DNA from: Chloroflexota bacterium
GTDB taxonomy: Bacteria; Chloroflexota; Limnocylindria; P2-11E
NCBI GenBank assembly: GCA_005881885.1
Contig: VBDX01000115.1
Coordinates: forward strand, 1-32,340
Direction of reading: 5' to 3'
Length of the DNA stretch: 32,340 nucleotides
Shown: piece by piece, positions 24,087 to 31,450 of the stretch
Numbering within the stretch: the first letter of the stretch is position 1
Layout: the number at the start of each line of letters is the position of its first letter
Notes under the pieces: generated by a model
Databases searched by the model: none
What the model saw: the letters and a program-made list of their open reading frames with translations, nothing else
What the model was told of the DNA's origin: nothing
Position numbers and translations under genes: made by a program

Positions 24087-26063
24087 TTGCTGACGAAGCG
24101 CCACACGCGCCAGCGTGCCGTTGTCGCGATCTTGACGCTCGTGGCGGTCCTTCTCGGCGCGGGGATGGTCCGAATCGAGATGCTCGACACGACCCTCCAG
24201 GCGATCGTCTACGACCGCGCGATCACGATCTCGCCGGCCGCGGTGCGGAACCAGATCACGATCGTCGCGATCGACGACCCGACGATCAAGCAGTACGGAC
24301 CTTGGCCGCTGCCGCGCCAGGCCTACACGGACCTGGTCCGCGCCCTCAAGCCGCTCCAGCCGAGCAGCATCGTCTTCGACGTCGGCTTCTACGATCCGTC
24401 TGCCAACGTCGAGGAAGACCGCGCGCTGGCCACCGCGATCAAGGACGCCGGGAACGTTCTCCTCGCGATGCAAGGCGCGGGCGATGGCGTGCTCGGCGAT
24501 CACACCACCCACTACGTGAACATCCTGCTGCCGATCCCGCTCCTTCGCGAAGCGGCAGCCGGCGTGGGAGCCGTGAATGTCAATCCCGATCCGGATGGAC
24601 GCGTCCGCGACACGCCGCTTCTCATCAACGGACCCGATGGGACGACCTATTACTCGTTGCCGCTGGTCGCCGCGGCGAAGAAGCTGCGTGCGGACCTCGG
24701 CGCGGCGAAGCGCGCCGGCGATCTCTTGATAATGCCCGCACCCCTCGGCGACCGCGTGATGCCGATCGACCGGCGCGGTGGTATGTCGGTGTACTACGCC
24801 GCGGAGCCCGCGCCATCGACGTCCGCGAACCCGGGTTATCCCTGCAAGAGTCCGGTCGAGTTCTGCGTCGTCTCGCTCAAAGATGTCGTCAACGGAACGA
24901 TCCCGCACGATCTCGTCGCCGGCCGGATGGTGCTCGTGGGCGCGCACTCGCTGTCCGCCGTGCCCGACGACTACCACGTCCCGAATTCAAGCGGGCACAA
25001 GATGTACGGCGTCGAGATCTGGGCGAACGCCGCACAGTCGATCTTCACCAACCGCTACCCGGTGTTGAAGCAGGACGGCCTCACGACCGTGGCGCAGCTC
25101 CTCATCGTGACGCTGGTCGGGATGCTGCTCGTCCTTCGCTGGCGTCTCTTCGGCTTCATCGGCGCGCTCGTCGTTCTCGCCGCGTACGTCGTGGGGTCGT
25201 ACGTCCTCTTCTCGTTCCAAACGAGCGGTCCCATCGGGGCCGGGCCGGTCGAGGTCCCCTCGATCGCGTACGTCCTCCCGGCGGCATTCTGGTGGGTGAT
25301 CCTGCTGGGCTACCTGCTCCTCGAGGAGCAATTCGCAGTCGCCCGCACGCGCAGCACGTTCGGTCGGTTCGTCACGCCGGCCGTGGCGCGAACGATCATG
25401 GAGCGCGAGGAGGCGGGAAAGCTGGCCCTCGGCGGCGAGGAGAAGCGCGTCACGGTGCTCTTCGGGGACATCCGCGGGTTCACGACGCTGTCGGAAGGGA
25501 TGGAGCCCGGGACGCTCCTCTACCAGTTGAACCGCTTCTTCGACGGTATGGTGGACATCGTGAATCGCTACGAGGGGACCGTGAACAAGTACAACGGCGA
25601 CAACATCATGGTGCTCTGGGGCGCACCGCTCGAGCTGAAGGACCAGGCGCGCAAGGCGGTGGAGTGCGCGCTCGAGATGCAGCGGTGGATCGTCGCCGAG
25701 CGCGAGAGGGGCGGCCCCGACGTCTCCTTCGGCTTCGGGATCAACACCGGTCCGGTCGTCGCGGGGTTCCTCGGCGCGAAGGGCCGCATGGAGTACACGG
25801 TCATCGGGGATAGCGCGAACGTCGCGTCGCGCCTCACTTCGAGCGACATCGCGCGTCGCGATCAGGTGGTGTGTTCGGGCGCGACGCTCCGCGAGCTCGG
25901 GGACGATGTCGACGCCGTGGACCTCGGCGCGATCCTCGTGAAGGGGCGCGCGGAACCCGTGCCGTGCTGGCAGATCGACCGTCTCGGCGCGGTGCGTTCG
26001 CCAAGGCCGGCTCCGGCCCCGGATGTGCTGATGGGCCGCGCCGCCGTCGCGGGGTATCACTAA
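24087..26063 (+). CDS. CHASE2-class III adenylate/guanylate cyclase
   Basis: The 658-residue protein starts at TTG 24087, preceded by AAGGAGG. After one N-terminal helix, an extracytoplasmic CHASE2 sensor (~30-325; ITIVAIDDPTIKQYGPWPLP and later PDDYHVPNSSGHKMYGVEI) precedes three membrane helices (~335-415). The cyclase domain (~450-640) has metal-binding Asp in FGDIRGFT and in NGDNIMVLWGAP, the purine-contact Lys in VNKYNGD, and the conserved ribose/phosphate Asn and Arg in YTVIGDSANVASRL. All key residues appear present, and the Lys favours ATP. It should make cAMP in response to an external signal. The next gene begins 3 nt after its stop, and the operon continues to 28635. Confidence 0.93.
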   Translation: MLTKRHTRQRAVVAILTLVAVLLGAGMVRIEMLDTTLQAIVYDRAITISPAAVRNQITIVAIDDPTIKQYGPWPLPRQAYTDLVRALKPLQPSSIVFDVGFYDPSANVEEDRALATAIKDAGNVLLAMQGAGDGVLGDHTTHYVNILLPIPLLREAAAGVGAVNVNPDPDGRVRDTPLLINGPDGTTYYSLPLVAAAKKLRADLGAAKRAGDLLIMPAPLGDRVMPIDRRGGMSVYYAAEPAPSTSANPGYPCKSPVEFCVVSLKDVVNGTIPHDLVAGRMVLVGAHSLSAVPDDYHVPNSSGHKMYGVEIWANAAQSIFTNRYPVLKQDGLTTVAQLLIVTLVGMLLVLRWRLFGFIGALVVLAAYVVGSYVLFSFQTSGPIGAGPVEVPSIAYVLPAAFWWVILLGYLLLEEQFAVARTRSTFGRFVTPAVARTIMEREEAGKLALGGEEKRVTVLFGDIRGFTTLSEGMEPGTLLYQLNRFFDGMVDIVNRYEGTVNKYNGDNIMVLWGAPLELKDQARKAVECALEMQRWIVAERERGGPDVSFGFGINTGPVVAGFLGAKGRMEYTVIGDSANVASRLTSSDIARRDQVVCSGATLRELGDDVDAVDLGAILVKGRAEPVPCWQIDRLGAVRSPRPAPAPDVLMGRAAVAGYH

Positions 26064-26066
26064 AGC

Positions 26067-26561
26067 GTGCTCGACGACAAGGTCGCCCTCGTCCTCGTCA
26101 AGCTCGGACACCTCGCGGTGCAGAAGGACCGCGAGGCCTACCTGCGCGGGCTCGTCGACCTCTGCTCGCAGGCGGTCGATGCCGAGCGCTGCACCGTGTA
26201 CATCGTCAACCACAAGAAGAAGGAGCTCTGGGCGCGGGTCGCTCAACGAACCGCTACGGAGATACGTCTGCCGATGGGCCAGGGCCTTGCCGGGCAGGCG
26301 GCGATGACCGGCGAGACGATCAACGTGCCGGACGCCTACGCGGACGCGCGGTTCGACCGGAACGTCGACCTGCGGACGGGGTTCCGAACGCTCAACATGC
26401 TCGTCGTTCCGGTCTGGGGAGGTGATGGAGGCACGGTCGTCGGCGTCATCCAGGCGCTGAATAAGCGCAACGGCGCATTCGAGCGGCGGGACCAGATGCT
26501 GCTCGAGCAGATCGCCGAGACGGTCGGACCGGTGCTCGAACACATCCCCATCGAGGGCTGA
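26067..26561 (+). CDS. Stand-alone GAF domain protein
   Basis: This 164-residue protein (GTG 26067) is essentially one GAF domain (residues ~20-160). It closely resembles the GAF of the next gene: GQGLAGQAAMTGETINVPDAYADARF against GVGIAGTVAATGETINIPDAYADPRF. It carries NK at 132-133, F138 and D142-Q143, a near match to the NKXnFX3DE motif of cyclic-nucleotide GAF domains with Glu replaced by Gln. It begins 3 nt after the cyclase stop and overlaps the following gene at TGATG. It may bind cAMP weakly or act as a decoy or regulator. No catalytic domain is present. Confidence 0.88.
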   Translation: MLDDKVALVLVKLGHLAVQKDREAYLRGLVDLCSQAVDAERCTVYIVNHKKKELWARVAQRTATEIRLPMGQGLAGQAAMTGETINVPDAYADARFDRNVDLRTGFRTLNMLVVPVWGGDGGTVVGVIQALNKRNGAFERRDQMLLEQIAETVGPVLEHIPIEG

Positions 26562-27808
26562 TGTCGGACGAGCGACGCAAACGCGAGCGGCGCACGAAGC
26601 CGCGCCGGAAGACCGACCGCAAGGTGACCACGGGGTCGAAGCTCGACCTCATCCTGGACATGACCCGCCGGCTCATGTCGATCACCGATCTGGACGCGCT
26701 CTTGCGCGACATGGCCCAGGCGACGACAACGCTGCTCGATGCGGACCGCGCGACGATCTTCATCGTCGATCGCGAGAAGAACGAGCTCTGGTCGCGCGTC
26801 GCGCTCGGCGCGGGTGTTGGCGAGATCCGCTTGGCGATGGGGGTCGGGATCGCGGGGACGGTCGCGGCTACGGGGGAGACGATCAACATACCCGACGCAT
26901 ACGCGGATCCGCGGTTCAATCCCGAGCCCGACAAGCGCAGCGGCTATCGCACGAGAAGCCTGCTCACCTTCCCGATGACCGGTCAGAACGATCGCGTCAT
27001 CGGTGTGTTCCAGGTCGTGAACAAGAAGGGCGGGGAGCATTTCACCCCTGACGACGAAGAGACGCTGAGCTCGCTCGGAGCCTCGGCCGCCGTCGCCGTC
27101 GAGAACGCGCAGCTGCTCGCCGGCCAGAAGCGTCTTTGGGAAACGTTGATCGAGACTCTCGCCGTCACGATCGACGCCCGCGACCAGCAGACCGCCGGCC
27201 ACAGCCAGCGGGTCACGCGCTACGCGGAAGTGATCGGACGCGGGATGGGTCTGGTGGGCATCGAGCTCGAGAAGCTTCGGGCGGCGGCGCTCCTCCACGA
27301 CTACGGCAAGATCGCCGTGCGCGACGAATTTCTGACGAAACCGGGCAAGCTCGACGATGCCGAGTTCGCCTACATGAAGGCGCACGCCGAGAAGACCGGG
27401 GAGTTTCTCGGTCGCCTCGAATTTCCGCACGACATGCGCGAGGTGCCGATCATGGCCGCGCAGCACCATGAGCGAATGGACGGGAAGGGCTATCCGCGCG
27501 GGCTACCTGCCGAACGGATCGTGCTCGGGGCGCGGATCGTCGCGGTCGCCGACGTCTTCGACGCGCTGACCGCGCCGCGCTACTACAAGCCGGCGTACAC
27601 GCTCGAGAAGACCCTCGAGATCATGGAGACGATGGCGGGCGACCACCTCGATCCAAAGGTGATCGCGGCGCTGCGCAGGAACATCCACGATCTTGAATGG
27701 GCGCTCGAATCCCTGAAGCACACCTGGCCCAAGCCCGGCGCCGAGGGGCTGGGTCGTACTCCGGACGGCCCCGGCCTGTCCCAGCGTGATAAGGAGCCGA
27801 AGGTTTGA
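26561..27808 (+). CDS. GAF-HD-GYP cyclic di-GMP phosphodiesterase
   Basis: The 415-residue protein has a Lys/Arg-rich head (1-22), a GAF domain (~35-185) and an HD-GYP domain (~192-375). The HD-GYP core is intact: H246-D247 (LLHDYGK), H302-H303 with E304 (QHHERMDGKGYP), and G310-Y311-P312. Such domains hydrolyse c-di-GMP to GMP with a di- or trinuclear metal centre. The GAF has N154 K155, F161, D165 E166, exactly NKX5FX3DE, the motif of cAMP/cGMP-binding GAF domains in PDE2 and cyanobacterial CyaB1. The catalytic domain is followed by a low-complexity Pro/Gly tail. ATG overlaps the preceding stop, and TTG of the MBL gene overlaps its own stop. Confidence 0.93.
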   Translation: MSDERRKRERRTKPRRKTDRKVTTGSKLDLILDMTRRLMSITDLDALLRDMAQATTTLLDADRATIFIVDREKNELWSRVALGAGVGEIRLAMGVGIAGTVAATGETINIPDAYADPRFNPEPDKRSGYRTRSLLTFPMTGQNDRVIGVFQVVNKKGGEHFTPDDEETLSSLGASAAVAVENAQLLAGQKRLWETLIETLAVTIDARDQQTAGHSQRVTRYAEVIGRGMGLVGIELEKLRAAALLHDYGKIAVRDEFLTKPGKLDDAEFAYMKAHAEKTGEFLGRLEFPHDMREVPIMAAQHHERMDGKGYPRGLPAERIVLGARIVAVADVFDALTAPRYYKPAYTLEKTLEIMETMAGDHLDPKVIAALRRNIHDLEWALESLKHTWPKPGAEGLGRTPDGPGLSQRDKEPKV

Positions 27809-28635
27809 AAGTCCGCTTCTGGGGGACGCGCGGCTCGATCCCGACGCCCGGGCCATCGACGGTCCGTTACGGCGGGAACACGGCGTGCGTCGAGGTGCGT
27901 GACAGCTCGGGTTCGCTCCTCGTCCTTGACGCCGGCACGGGCCTTCGCGAGCTCGGCCTCGCGCTCATGAACGGAGGCGGCCCGCGGCCGTTCTCGGTGG
28001 ATCTGCTGCTGTCACACCTGCACTGGGATCACATCCAGGGCATCCCCTTCTTCCGGCCGGCCTTTGACCCGAAGACGTCGCTGCGCATACGCGGGCCGAA
28101 ACAGTCGCGCGCGCTACGCGAGCTCCTCGGTCTGGGCATGGACGATCCGTTCTTTCCGGTGGACCTGGACGACCTGCCCGCGCGGCTCGAGGTCGGAGAG
28201 CTCCACGATGGAAGCGAGGAGCGCATCGGTCACTTCCTCGTGAAAGCCGTGAGCCTCTTTCACCCTGCGCCGGCGCTCGCGTTCCGTCTGGAGGCCGATG
28301 GCCGCTCGCTGGTCTACGCGACCGATACGGAGGACCCCTTCTCCGGACGGCCGAACCCGGTCATCTCGCTGTCGATGGCCGCCGACACCCTCATCCACGA
28401 CGCGCAGTTCACCGAGAACGACTTCAAGCCGACCTGGGGCCACTCGACGATCGCGAGCGCGATCGACGTGGCGGTGAAGGCGAGCGTGAAGCGCCTTGTC
28501 CTCTATCACCACGATCCGGACCGCACCGACGACGCGCTCGACCGTATCGCCGTCGAGGCCCAGAAACAGACGAACGAGCGGGCGAAAGGGATCGAGGTGG
28601 TGGTCGCGCGCGAGGGCATGGAGCTCACGATCTAA
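27805..28635 (+). CDS. MBL-fold metallohydrolase of the signalling operon
   Basis: This 276-residue protein starts at TTG 27805, sharing TTGA with the HD-GYP stop. The family-typical opening is VRFWGTRGSIPTPGPSTVRY with GGNTACVEV. The zinc motif HxHxDH is SHLHWDHIQGIPFF. Further ligands are likely in SLFHPAPA, ATDTEDPF, HDAQFTENDF and WGHSTIASA. It belongs to the PhnP/RNase Z-like branch of metallo-beta-lactamase hydrolases that act on phosphodiesters. Because it is translationally coupled to a cyclase and a c-di-GMP phosphodiesterase, a cyclic-nucleotide phosphodiesterase role is plausible, but this is inference. Confidence 0.88.
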   Translation: MKVRFWGTRGSIPTPGPSTVRYGGNTACVEVRDSSGSLLVLDAGTGLRELGLALMNGGGPRPFSVDLLLSHLHWDHIQGIPFFRPAFDPKTSLRIRGPKQSRALRELLGLGMDDPFFPVDLDDLPARLEVGELHDGSEERIGHFLVKAVSLFHPAPALAFRLEADGRSLVYATDTEDPFSGRPNPVISLSMAADTLIHDAQFTENDFKPTWGHSTIASAIDVAVKASVKRLVLYHHDPDRTDDALDRIAVEAQKQTNERAKGIEVVVAREGMELTI

Positions 28636-28686
28636 AGAGAGCTCGGAGTGCGGGCGGGTCCGATACTTCGTCGGGGAGGTGCGTCT

Positions 28687-29028
28687 ATGAACGCTCTCGA
28701 AGTGGTCAACCAGGCGAAGGACGCGATCACGGTCCGTCGTGTCTACGGCGAGCCCTACCAGCAGGACGGAGTGACGATCATCCCCGCGGCGAACGTGATG
28801 GGCGGTGGCGGCGGTGGCGGCGACACCGAGGGCAACGGCGGCGGCGGATTCGGCATGTCCGCGCGTCCGGCAGGCGCGTGGATCGTCAAGGACGGCGAGG
28901 CACGCTGGCGACCCGCGCTCGACCTGAACCGAGTGATCCTGATGGGCCAGCTCGTCGCCATCGTCGCTCTTCTCACGGTGCGCTCGATCGCGAAGACGCT
29001 GGCGAAACGAAACCAATCGGCGAGGTAG
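28687..29028 (+). CDS. GerW (YtfJ)-like spore-protein family member
   Basis: The 113-residue protein starts at ATG 28687 with a GGGGAGGTG ribosome site. It shows the GerW pattern: VYGEPYQQDGVTIIPAANV, then a Gly-rich stretch (~39-60), then RPAGAWIVKDGEARWRP, and a C-terminal hydrophobic helix (~85-102). In Bacillus the family member is a spore protein, but homologues occur widely in organisms not known to sporulate, where the role is unknown. It lies 51 nt after the MBL gene and may share its transcript, though a weak promoter is possible in that gap. The long Gly run is rare among neighbours. Confidence 0.8.
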   Translation: MNALEVVNQAKDAITVRRVYGEPYQQDGVTIIPAANVMGGGGGGGDTEGNGGGGFGMSARPAGAWIVKDGEARWRPALDLNRVILMGQLVAIVALLTVRSIAKTLAKRNQSAR

Positions 29029-29036
29029 CGCCGCGG

Positions 29037-29120
29037 TGGGCGAGGAGGGAGTCGAACCCTCACGCTCTTTCGAGCATGAGCTCCTAGGGCTCACGCGTCT
29101 GCCGGTTTCGCCACTCGCCC
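29037..29120 (-). tRNA. tRNA-Leu (anticodon UAG)
   Basis: On the minus strand, acceptor GGGCGAG pairs with CTCGCCC. The anticodon stem TGAGC/GCTCA encloses loop CCTAGGA (anticodon TAG). The long variable arm (GCTCG-AAAG-AGCGT region) and T arm GAGGG-TTCGACT-CCCTC fit a class II Leu tRNA. CCA is not encoded. TACGCT lies 7 nt before its 5' end. Confidence 0.95.
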
Positions 29121-29127
29121 GCTCACT

Positions 29128-29133
29128 AGCGTA
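29128..29133 (-). promoter_or_regulatory. TACGCT -10-like hexamer of tRNA-Leu
   Basis: TACGCT on the minus strand ends 7 nt before the mature tRNA 5' end, the same spacing as TACCAT at tRNA-Lys. No clear -35 is visible. Confidence 0.4.
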
Positions 29134-29142
29134 GCGGCGGGA

Positions 29143-30069
29143 TTACCTCTTGCGGCGGTCGACGGCCCAGCTTGATCCGGGTTGGCGCTTCGCGACCGCT
29201 TTCACCTCGGCTGCGGCGCGCGCCGCGGCGATCGCGCCGGCGAAGCGTCCGGGCGCGACGTTCACGATCCCGATCGACAGCGACGCGAGCGGGCTGCGCC
29301 GCAGGACGCCCTTCCGGTCGCGGGCTTCGATCGAGCCGCGTCGCCGGTCCTCCTCGTCGTACAACGAGGGCGTCGTCTCGTCGAACCGCCGCGTGATGCA
29401 GGCCGCGAGCGTCTCCGCCTCCTCGGGAGGCGCGAGCACGACGAAGTCATCGCCACCGATGTGGCCGAGGAACCGCTCGCCCTCCATCCCCCAGCTGATC
29501 TCGGCGAGGAGTTGAGCGACGCTCGAGATCATCAGGTCGCCGCGGGCGAAGCCATAGTGGTCGTTGAATTCCTTGAAGCGGTCGATGTCGACGTACAGGA
29601 GCGCGAACCGCTCGCGTCGCGCGAGGCGTGACTCGATCTCCTCGGTGATCGTGGTGTTGCCCGGGAGGCCCGAGAGCGGATTGACCGCGCGCAGGCCGCT
29701 CGATCTCCGCACCGCGGCGCCCACCCGCGCGAGCAGCTCGTCCGCGTCGTATGGCTTGGTGATGTAGTCGTCGGCCCCGGCCTCGAGCTCGGCGAGCCTC
29801 GCCTCCCTGCCTGAGTCCGCGGACAGGAAGACCGTCGGCAGGAACCGCGTGCGTTGGTCGCGGCGGAGCGCGCGGTGGACCTCCGCTCCAGACATCCCAG
29901 GGAGCCCGAGGTCGAGCAGCACGAGGTCGGGGTGAGCGGTGCGCACGGAAACGAGCGCGGCCTCACCGTCGATCGCCTCGCAGCATTCGTAGCCTGCGTC
30001 CTCGAGGAGTGCCCGCACCGCACCGCGGGTCGCTTCGTCGTCCTCGACGACGAGAACGCGTCCCGACAC
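29143..30069 (-). CDS. Response regulator with receiver and GGDDF-type diguanylate cyclase-like domain
   Basis: The 308-residue protein starts at GTG 30069. Residues ~3-120 form a receiver with acidic pair in VVEDDE, phospho-acceptor Asp53 (LLDLGLPG), Ser83 and Lys105 (ITKPYD). Residues ~130-300 are a GGDEF domain with NPLSGLPGN, YVDIDRFKEFNDHYG, and GGDDF (205-209) in place of GGDEF, so the fourth position is Asp instead of Glu. No RxxD inhibitory site precedes it. The GGDDF/LSGLPGN subgroup recurs in bacteria, and its activity is uncertain. Phosphorylation probably controls dimerisation. No histidine kinase is adjacent. It is not co-transcribed with the tRNA downstream. Confidence 0.9.
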   Translation of the reverse strand: MSGRVLVVEDDEATRGAVRALLEDAGYECCEAIDGEAALVSVRTAHPDLVLLDLGLPGMSGAEVHRALRRDQRTRFLPTVFLSADSGREARLAELEAGADDYITKPYDADELLARVGAAVRRSSGLRAVNPLSGLPGNTTITEEIESRLARRERFALLYVDIDRFKEFNDHYGFARGDLMISSVAQLLAEISWGMEGERFLGHIGGDDFVVLAPPEEAETLAACITRRFDETTPSLYDEEDRRRGSIEARDRKGVLRRSPLASLSIGIVNVAPGRFAGAIAAARAAAEVKAVAKRQPGSSWAVDRRKR

Positions 30070-30148
30070 GCATTCAGCGTCGGCTTGGCCCGCTCCGGCC
30101 GCAATAGGAGAGGCGTACTCGGACTATCGGTCGCTTGCACGATCGCTA

Positions 30149-30181
30149 GGTCAACGGCTGGTCAATGGGTCAATTCGTCAA
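30149..30181. repeat. Four GTCAA iterations upstream of the response regulator
   Basis: GGTCAA occurs at 30149-30154, 30160-30165 and 30168-30173, and CGTCAA at 30176-30181 (starts 11, 8 and 8 bp apart). On the minus strand these read TTGACC/TTGACG, close to a -35 box. They lie between the dehydrogenase stop and the response regulator and could be an operator or overlapping -35 elements. The region 30070-30148 has no gene. Confidence 0.4.
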
Positions 30182-31077
30182 CGCTGGCGGGCCTCCAAGC
30201 CGGATAGTCGCTCGATCACCTTCAGCAGTGCGTGGTTTCCGTCGCGCCCGCCGCCGCCCTGTTGGAGCGCGTTGTAGAGCGCATGGACGAGGGCGGTCCC
30301 CGGCAAAGACACGTGGTCCACGAACGCGTTGTCGAGCACGAGGCGCAGATCCTTCTGCTGAAGGTCGACCATGAAGCCCGGGCGGAAGTCACCGGCCAGC
30401 ATCTTCGGCGCGTAGTTCTGCATCGCCCACGAGGAGCCGGCGCCGCCCGCGATGACCTGGCGAGTGCGCTCGAGATCGATCCCCTGGGCTTTCGCAAAGA
30501 CGAGCGCCTCCGAGACGCCGAGATTGTTGATGGCGACGGCGATCTGGTTCGCGAGCTTGCAGGCCTGACCCGCGCCGTGATCGCCGATATGGACGATCGT
30601 CTTGCCAAGAGCCTGGAAGAGCGGCGTGGCGCGCTTCAGGTCGGCCTCGTCCCCGCCGACCATGATCGCGAGCCGCGCTTCGATCGCACCGACCTCGCCG
30701 CCCGATACCGGCGCGTCAAGCGTTCGGAATGGAGGCCGGTTCGTGGCCGCGCGCTTCGCGAGGTCGCGCGTCGCCGCGGGGCTGATGGTGCTCATGTCGA
30801 TCGCCAGCAGTCCATCGTGGGCGCCACTCGCGATGCCGTCCGGGCCGAACATGACGGCCTCGACGTCGGGCGTGTTGGTGACCATCGTCACCACGATGTC
30901 GCTGCGTTCGGCGACCTCGCGAGGGGTGCGAACCGCGGTGGCTCCCGCATCCGCGAGCGGCTTCGCGCGGTCGATCGTCCGATTCGTCACGGTGACGGCG
31001 AATCCCGCCTTGAGCGCGTTACGGGCCATCGGTGTGCCCATGATCCCGAGGCCCACGAACCCGACGCGCTCCATCAT
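30178..31077 (-). CDS. NAD(P)-dependent beta-hydroxyacid dehydrogenase
   Basis: The 299-residue enzyme (ATG 31077; 31074 is an equally possible start) has the nucleotide motif VGFVGLGIMGTPMA, the substrate loop DAPVSGGEVGA, and the catalytic Lys in GAGQACKLANQ, with the helical C-terminal dimer domain containing QQKDLRLVL. This is the 3-hydroxyisobutyrate / tartronate semialdehyde / GLYR family, which oxidises or reduces short beta-hydroxyacids or semialdehydes. The exact substrate is not evident. It lies 4 nt after the stop of the acidic protein upstream, so the two are probably co-transcribed. A longer upstream frame extends into that gene and is not used. Confidence 0.88.
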   Translation of the reverse strand: MMERVGFVGLGIMGTPMARNALKAGFAVTVTNRTIDRAKPLADAGATAVRTPREVAERSDIVVTMVTNTPDVEAVMFGPDGIASGAHDGLLAIDMSTISPAATRDLAKRAATNRPPFRTLDAPVSGGEVGAIEARLAIMVGGDEADLKRATPLFQALGKTIVHIGDHGAGQACKLANQIAVAINNLGVSEALVFAKAQGIDLERTRQVIAGGAGSSWAMQNYAPKMLAGDFRPGFMVDLQQKDLRLVLDNAFVDHVSLPGTALVHALYNALQQGGGGRDGNHALLKVIERLSGLEARQR

Positions 31078-31081
31078 CGGA

Positions 31082-31408
31082 CTAGTTGTTTTGGATGTCG
31101 TCGTCACGCGCGAGGAAGACGCTGCGATCGCCGGCCTCTTCGGACACCAGGAACGTTCCTTCCTCGGTCTCATCCACGTTCACCGAGGCGACCAGGAGCT
31201 CGTCGGTAACGTGGATGAAGCCCTGCGTGCGCGCGAGCTCGTTCGCGATGGCCTCGGAGAGCGAATCCTCCTCGAAGGAGTTGAGGAGCAGCGTGCGTGC
31301 CTTCTTCACGAGCGCGAAGAATTCGAGCGGTTCGAAACGGCGCTCGTGCGCGAGTAGCACGGCGGCGCCGAGCTCCTCATCGCCTTCATGGATCTCATAG
31401 AAGAACAC
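31082..31408 (-). CDS. Small acidic protein of unknown function
   Basis: This 108-residue protein starts at GTG 31408 and is strongly acidic, with many Glu and Asp (EIHEGDEELGAAVLLAHERR, NSFEEDSLSEAIANEL). It has no Cys, no membrane helix and no recognised catalytic motif. Predicted helices alternate with short strands. I recognise no named family with confidence. A TACGCT hexamer (31421-31426) lies 12 nt upstream on the minus strand and faces the tig promoter. Its operon partner is the dehydrogenase downstream, but whether it acts with it is unknown. Confidence 0.7.
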   Translation of the reverse strand: MFFYEIHEGDEELGAAVLLAHERRFEPLEFFALVKKARTLLLNSFEEDSLSEAIANELARTQGFIHVTDELLVASVNVDETEEGTFLVSEEAGDRSVFLARDDDIQNN

Positions 31409-31420
31409 CTACGCGGGTCG

Positions 31421-31438
31421 AGCGTACCCCATTAAACT
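31421..31438. promoter_or_regulatory. Divergent promoter region between the acidic-protein gene and tig
   Basis: Minus strand TACGCT (31421-31426) and plus strand TAAACT (31433-31438) lie back to back, each 12 nt from its start codon. A single regulator here could affect both transcripts. Confidence 0.35.
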
Positions 31439-31450
31439 CAGAGCATCTCC

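Noticed and set aside
24987-26543. 518-codon minus-strand frame opposite the cyclase and GAF genes
   Set aside because: It is Arg/His/Asp-rich without any domain, and typical of an antisense frame in high-GC DNA. The plus-strand genes carry full catalytic motifs.
30149-30181. CRISPR-like array
   Set aside because: The repeated unit is only 5-6 bp, with 2-5 bp spacers, and no cas gene is present.
30232-31209. 325-codon plus-strand frame opposite the dehydrogenase gene
   Set aside because: It has no family features, whereas the minus-strand frame has the complete dehydrogenase signature.
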